From NCBI GenBank assembly GCA_031282125.1, contig JAITEH010000073.1, positions 1-6,860 on the forward strand: 6,860 nucleotides of DNA, in the 5' to 3' direction. Source of the stretch: Campylobacteraceae bacterium. GTDB taxonomy: Bacteria > Campylobacterota > Campylobacteria > Campylobacterales > Campylobacteraceae. A program made the position numbers and the translations under genes. Positions within the stretch are counted from its first letter, which is position 1. Every line of letters starts with the position of its first letter. Shown here piece by piece: positions 1 through 6,860 of this stretch. Under the pieces are notes generated by a model that worked only from the letters and a program-made list of their open reading frames with translations, searched no databases and was not told the DNA's origin.

Positions 1-636
1 TTACAAGAAGCGGTAAAAGTTGTAAAGAATTTAAAATCTGCAAAGTTTGACGAGACTATAGAGATAGCATTAAAGTTAAACGTTGATCCTCGTCATGCAG
101 ACCAGATGGTAAGAGGTTCTGTAGTATTGCCTGCAGGTACCGGTAAAACCGTACGCGTAGCAGTTATAGCAAAAGATATTAAAGCAGACGAAGCTAAAAA
201 TGCAGGAGCCGATATAGTAGGCGCTGAGGATTTGATAGACGAGATAGGCAAAGGAGTTTTTAACTTCGACGTTTTAATCGCTACGCCAAACCTCATGGGT
301 TTAGTCGGTAAAGTAGGACGTATTTTAGGACCTAAAGGTTTGATGCCGAACCCAAAAACAGGCACTGTTACTATGGATGTTGCTAAGGCCGTTGAAAATG
401 CAAAAGGCGGACAGGTAAATTTCCGCGTTGACAAACAGGGAAATATACATGCAGGTATCGGCAAAGTAAGTTTTAATGAAGAGCAGATCAGCGATAACCT
501 CTTGACATTCATCAAAGCTATCAATAAACACAAACCTTCTGCCGCAAAAGGAAGATATATAAAAACAGCGGCGATTTCGTTGACAATGAGTCCTTCTGTT
601 AGTTTAGAGACTCAAGAATTGATGGATTTGAGATAA
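1..636 (+). CDS. rplA: Ribosomal protein L1 (uL1), 5'-truncated by the window edge
   Basis: Reading frame 1 is open from base 1 to the TAA at 634-636, giving 211 residues. The family is usually about 230-235 aa, so roughly 20 N-terminal residues including the start lie upstream. L1 binds 23S rRNA to form the mobile L1 stalk, which helps release tRNA from the E site; in many bacteria it also represses its own rplK-rplA mRNA, whose target would be outside this window. Seen directly: the family signatures [48 protein letters not shown] and [18 protein letters not shown], then a C-terminal MSPSVSL segment. The next gene starts 32 bases after the stop with no terminator-like hairpin between, so read-through is expected. 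Identification is secure; the first visible codon is not the start. Confidence 0.98.
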   Translation, partial: LQEAVKVVKNLKSAKFDETIEIALKLNVDPRHADQMVRGSVVLPAGTGKTVRVAVIAKDIKADEAKNAGADIVGAEDLIDEIGKGVFNFDVLIATPNLMGLVGKVGRILGPKGLMPNPKTGTVTMDVAKAVENAKGGQVNFRVDKQGNIHAGIGKVSFNEEQISDNLLTFIKAINKHKPSAAKGRYIKTAAISLTMSPSVSLETQELMDLR

Positions 637-657
637 TTCTCAAATCAAAATGCATTT

Positions 658-663
658 AAGGAG
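658..663 (+). promoter_or_regulatory. Ribosome binding site of the channel gene; decides its start
   Basis: AAGGAG lies 5 bases before ATG 669 but only 2 bases before the in-frame GTG at 666. The spacing favours ATG 669 as the start. The strong match implies that this inserted gene is translated on its own rather than only by coupling to rplA. Confidence 0.75.
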
Positions 664-668
664 TAGTG

Positions 669-1178
669 ATGGGGCTTTTGGGAGTTTATCTTTTTTTTGT
701 GAGCATTGCTCTTATAAGTAATGGAGTAGCCGCTCTTTCGAAGATAGATTTCAAAAGCGCTTCATTTATCAATATTATTACGGGCGGCATTATCGTTACA
801 AGCAGTTTTATCATGATTGCGCGCGCTGATCTTGGCGACACAATGGCTTATAACAATATAAATGCCGGATTTTTATTTGGATTTACATATCTGTTTATAG
901 CGGCTAATTACCTGCTGAAACTTGATTTGCGCTCTTTTGGCTGGTATAGCCTTTGCGTGACTATTTTTGCGGTAATCAGTTCAATAGTATGTTTTCAAGC
1001 CGACATTATCGGCATGGGTGTTTTGTGGCTTGCATGGGCAATTTTATGGTTGGAAGGTTTTTTAGAGCTGGCAGTTGGTTTTAAAAAGCTTGGCAGAGTA
1101 TTTCCATACCTAAGTATTGCAGAAGGAGTTTTTGCCGCGGGAGTTCCAAGCGTTTTAATGCTTTTTGGTATGTGGTAA
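669..1178 (+). CDS. AmiS/UreI-family urea/short-chain amide channel, six membrane helices
   Basis: A 169-residue, very hydrophobic inner-membrane protein. From memory of Helicobacter pylori UreI, the alignable parts are clear: LISNG near the N-terminus, GFLFGFTYLF (67-76), then WYSL (92-95), LWLAWAILWL (119-128) and AEG (151-153). Channel-lining residues of UreI have counterparts here: F70, Y74, W120, W123, W127 and E152. Helices are roughly 3-21, 31-52, 66-84, 90-109, 113-134 and 145-167. The basic loops (K25/K30, K84/R88, K139/K140/R143) fall on the cytoplasmic side, matching the UreI topology with both termini outside. Family members pass urea or small amides down their gradient. The protein has no histidine at all and very short periplasmic loops, so acid gating as in H. 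pylori UreI is unlikely. It sits between rplA and rplJ, an unexpected place; no urease or amidase gene is near. Whether it carries urea, an amide or something else cannot be told, so no symbol is given. Confidence 0.9.
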   Translation: MGLLGVYLFFVSIALISNGVAALSKIDFKSASFINIITGGIIVTSSFIMIARADLGDTMAYNNINAGFLFGFTYLFIAANYLLKLDLRSFGWYSLCVTIFAVISSIVCFQADIIGMGVLWLAWAILWLEGFLELAVGFKKLGRVFPYLSIAEGVFAAGVPSVLMLFGMW

Positions 1179-1217
1179 AAAAGGTATAGCGTTTATCCGC
1201 TTTAAAAGATTTATCTT

Positions 1218-1283
1218 TGATTGGAGATAGCAGAGGTCTTCGGACTTAATTCAAAAGTTTTCTTTTGACTCCGCTTGAAATCA
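1218..1283 (+). promoter_or_regulatory. L10 leader: kink-turn and three-way junction, autoregulatory site for L10(L12)4
   Basis: Manual folding gives a near-textbook kink-turn. The outer helix is UGAUU 1218-1222 with AAUCA 1279-1283. A 3-base bulge GGA (1223-1225) follows, then tandem sheared pairs G1226.A1278 and A1227.G1277, a U1228.U1276 mismatch, and A1229-U1275. The inner helix is GCAGAG 1230-1235 with CUCCGC 1269-1274 (one A.C mismatch). It closes a junction with two hairpins: GUC-UUCG-GAC (1236-1245) and a perfect 7-bp stem UCAAAAG/CUUUUGA (1251-1257/1262-1268) with a UUUU loop. L10 leaders of this architecture are known upstream of rplJ in other bacteria, where the L10(L12)4 complex binds and represses; the same complex binds a kink-turn in 23S rRNA. 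The fold ends 9 bases before the rplJ Shine-Dalgarno, so direct block of ribosome entry is the likely mechanism (inference). No intrinsic terminator is seen inside it. Confidence 0.85.
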
Positions 1284-1292
1284 CCGGTCAGA

Positions 1293-1298
1293 AAGGAG
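1293..1298 (+). promoter_or_regulatory. Ribosome binding site of rplJ; fixes its GTG start
   Basis: AAGGAG is 5 bases before GTG 1304. It places the start well inside the longer open frame that begins with TTG at 1265, and the protein from GTG begins [10 protein letters not shown] as expected for L10. Confidence 0.85.
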
Positions 1299-1303
1299 AA
1301 GAA

Positions 1304-1792
1304 GTGACAAAAGACGAAAAAATCAAACTAGTAAGCGAACTTACAGAAGAGTTTAAATCTTCCGAAGCGATAGTAGTTTGTAACTATAAAGGCTTAAACG
1401 TAAAGTCTATCGAGCTGTTAAGAAAAAAAGCTAAAGCTGCGAATGTTAAAGTACAAGTAATCAAAAATACACTTGCCGCAATAGCTGCTAAAAACGCCGA
1501 TATAAACGGTTTAACGCTGAAAGATACAAACATATTCGTTTGGGGCGGGGATCAACTTGCAGTAAGTAAAGTCGTAGCAAATTTCAAAAAAGAGATTGAT
1601 TCGCAATATTTTGCTATCAAGACTGCTTTCGTTGACGGTTCTGTGGCTGATGCTTCTAAAGTTGAAGCGCTTGCAACTATGCCGTCTCGTGAAGAGCTTA
1701 TCGCTATGTTATTACAAGTCTGGAATGCGCCGATTACAAACTTTGTTGTCGGTTTGGATGCTCTTAGAGCTAAAAAAGAACAATCAGCATAA
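1304..1792 (+). CDS. rplJ: Ribosomal protein L10 (uL10), stalk base
   Basis: 162 aa, a normal length for L10. L10 anchors L7/L12 dimers to the 23S rRNA GTPase centre, and the L10(L12)n complex feeds back on its own mRNA. The N-terminal RNA-binding domain (about 1-128) shows the family pattern: a first helix, then [15 protein letters not shown] (19-33), [14 protein letters not shown] (48-61) and an IFVWGGD strand (77-83). The C-terminal helix (about 129-156, [16 protein letters not shown] onward) carries the L7/L12 dimer sites. The frame stays open upstream to TTG 1265, but that stretch is the structured leader RNA; the ribosome binding site and family alignment both pick GTG 1304. The gene is separated from rplL by 29 bases without a terminator, so the two are co-transcribed. 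Control is expected through the kink-turn leader directly upstream. Confidence 0.97.
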   Translation: MTKDEKIKLVSELTEEFKSSEAIVVCNYKGLNVKSIELLRKKAKAANVKVQVIKNTLAAIAAKNADINGLTLKDTNIFVWGGDQLAVSKVVANFKKEIDSQYFAIKTAFVDGSVADASKVEALATMPSREELIAMLLQVWNAPITNFVVGLDALRAKKEQSA

Positions 1793-1807
1793 TTTAAAAT
1801 TATGAAA

Positions 1808-1813
1808 TAGGAG
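1808..1813 (+). promoter_or_regulatory. Ribosome binding site of rplL
   Basis: TAGGAG, 8 bases before ATG 1822. rplL having its own strong site fits the need for several L7/L12 copies per L10, although coupling to rplJ across the 29-base gap is also possible. Confidence 0.75.
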
Positions 1814-1821
1814 AATAAAAA

Positions 1822-2199
1822 ATGGCAATTACTAAAGAAGATGTTTTAGAGTTTATTTCTAATTTAAGTGTATTGGAGTTAAGCGCTCTTGTAAAAGAGT
1901 TCGAGGAAAAATTCGGCGTATCTGCAGCACCTGTTGTTGTAGCCGGCGCAGGCGCGGCAGCAGCCGGCGCGGCGGTAGTAGAAGAGAAAACCGAATTTAA
2001 CGTTTTGCTTTTGGATGCAGGCGCTAACAAAATCAATGTAATCAAAGCTATCAGAGCTCTTACGGGTCTTGGTCTTAAAGAGGCAAAAGATGCCAGCGAA
2101 CAGACTCCTTCAACTATTAAAGAAGGTATCAATAAAGCTGACGCCGAAGAGGCTAAAAAACAACTTGAGGCAGCAGGCGCGAAGGTCGAGCTCAAATAA
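1822..2199 (+). CDS. rplL: Ribosomal protein L7/L12 (bL12), stalk protein
   Basis: 125 aa, typical length. L7/L12 forms dimers on the L10 C-terminal helix and recruits and stimulates the translation GTPases (EF-Tu, EF-G, IF2). Three parts are visible: an N-terminal dimerisation domain (1-34, with [19 protein letters not shown]), a flexible hinge rich in Ala, Gly and Val (35-53), and a C-terminal factor-binding domain (54-125) with the conserved [20 protein letters not shown] (70-89) and the C-terminal AKVELK. The hinge is encoded by a GC-rich run of GCA/GCG/GGC codons that contrasts with the A+T-rich surroundings, which is normal for this protein. The gene ends 18 bases before a strong GC hairpin, suggesting that much transcription of the stalk genes stops there. 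Confidence 0.98.
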   Translation: MAITKEDVLEFISNLSVLELSALVKEFEEKFGVSAAPVVVAGAGAAAAGAAVVEEKTEFNVLLLDAGANKINVIKAIRALTGLGLKEAKDASEQTPSTIKEGINKADAEEAKKQLEAAGAKVELK

Positions 2200-2217
2200 T
2201 TTTGTTTATATGTTGTA

Positions 2218-2245
2218 AAAGGGGGTTCGCCCCCTTTATGTTTTT
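2218..2245 (+). terminator. Intrinsic terminator or attenuator between rplL and rpoB
   Basis: AAAGGGGG (2218-2225) pairs perfectly with CCCCCUUU (2230-2237) around a UUCG loop, an 8-bp stem with five G-C pairs. It is followed by AUG and a UUUUU run (2241-2245), so the U-tract is broken and termination may be partial. In E. coli an attenuator in the same rplL-rpoB gap lowers polymerase-subunit output relative to ribosomal proteins; the same role is inferred here. The reverse strand also has a T-run after the stem (TTTTAC), so weak bidirectional activity is possible. Confidence 0.8.
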
Positions 2246-2274
2246 AAGATTAAACGCTTGCCGCTTGAGGCAGT

Positions 2275-2283
2275 TGCTACAAT
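2275..2283 (+). promoter_or_regulatory. Candidate extended -10 promoter for rpoBC
   Basis: TGC-TACAAT matches the extended -10 form TGn-TATAAT with one change and lies after the terminator hairpin and before the rpoB ribosome binding site. No good -35 box is present at 16-18 bases; TTGCCG at 2258-2263 is only 14 bases away. Weak or absent -35 boxes are usual for the housekeeping sigma factor in Campylobacterota. Initiation would fall near 2289-2291, leaving a leader of about 28 bases. Short motifs like this also occur by chance in A+T-rich DNA. Confidence 0.4.
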
Positions 2284-2304
2284 TTCTTGTCAAATTTTTA
2301 CTAC

Positions 2305-2309
2305 GAGGT
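2305..2309 (+). promoter_or_regulatory. Ribosome binding site of rpoB
   Basis: GAGGT, 8 bases before ATG 2318. The protein from this ATG starts with the N-terminus expected for Campylobacterota RpoB, so the start is well supported. Confidence 0.75.
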
Positions 2310-2311
2310 AG

Positions 2312-6860
<4,549 letters not shown>

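Noticed and set aside
93..533. Open frame on the - strand opposite rplA
   Set aside because: Shadow of the conserved L1 coding sequence; Ser/Leu/Pro-rich product with no recognisable domain.
666..668. GTG 666 as start of the channel gene
   Set aside because: Only 2 bases from the AAGGAG site; ATG 669, the next codon, has proper spacing.
637..668. Insertion scar (terminal repeats or target duplication) flanking the channel gene
   Set aside because: No matching direct or inverted repeats were seen between 637-668 and 1179-1217, so there is no sign of a mobile element bringing the gene in.
1185..1190. TATAGC as a -10 box for a separate rplJ promoter
   Set aside because: Poor match to TATAAT, no extended TG and no -35 at suitable distance; E. 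coli does have a promoter near here, but the sequence does not support one.
1188..1203. AGCG/CGCT hairpin as a terminator for the channel gene
   Set aside because: Only 4 base pairs with a 6-base loop and three T bases after it; too weak for intrinsic termination.
1265..1303. N-terminal extension of L10 from TTG 1265
   Set aside because: The 13 extra codons overlap the kink-turn leader, TTG 1265 sits inside a hairpin stem with no ribosome binding site, and the L10 family begins at the GTG 1304 equivalent.
1596..1805. Small + strand open frame within and past the end of rplJ
   Set aside because: It is out of frame with the certain rplJ gene, has no ribosome binding site, and its product is a low-complexity Leu-rich shadow.

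Overview
The window is a stretch of a bacterial ribosomal-protein / RNA-polymerase operon, all on the + strand: rplA (3' part) - a small six-helix membrane protein gene of the AmiS/UreI family - rplJ - rplL - rpoB - rpoC (5' part). The protein sequences look like Campylobacterota (epsilonproteobacteria). RpoB is 1378 aa and begins [15 protein letters not shown], and RpoB and RpoC are separate genes that overlap by one base, unlike the fused rpoBC of Helicobacter/Wolinella. Codon choice leans to A/T with many AAA, ATA and AGA codons. A free-living relative (for example the Sulfurimonas/Sulfuricurvum/Sulfurovum side) is plausible, but this is inference and the genus cannot be fixed from the window.

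Layout. 1-636 encodes ribosomal protein L1, cut at its 5' end. 669-1178 is the unexpected gene, an AmiS/UreI-type urea/amide channel with its own ribosome binding site, placed between rplA and rplJ. 1179-1303 is an untranslated leader that folds on paper into a classic L10-leader: a kink-turn with tandem G.A pairs closing a three-way junction with two hairpins, ending nine bases before the rplJ ribosome binding site. rplJ (GTG start, 1304-1792) and rplL (1822-2199) follow closely. The 118-base gap 2200-2317 holds a strong GC hairpin (terminator or attenuator) and then a candidate extended -10 promoter before rpoB (2318-6454). rpoC starts at 6454 and runs off the end.

How it works together. 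L10 and L7/L12 form the ribosomal stalk, and the L10(L12)4 complex is expected to repress its own mRNA through the leader. The hairpin between rplL and rpoB, with a possible restart promoter, is suited to making much more stalk protein than polymerase subunit. RpoB and RpoC are translationally coupled by the TAATG overlap. The channel gene sits outside the L10 control element but inside the same transcription unit, so it is probably expressed constitutively with the translation machinery. No urease, amidase, RNA gene, mobile element, CRISPR or long repeat is visible. Apart from the channel gene and the leader RNA, the window is ordinary core genome; no wholly new system is supported.
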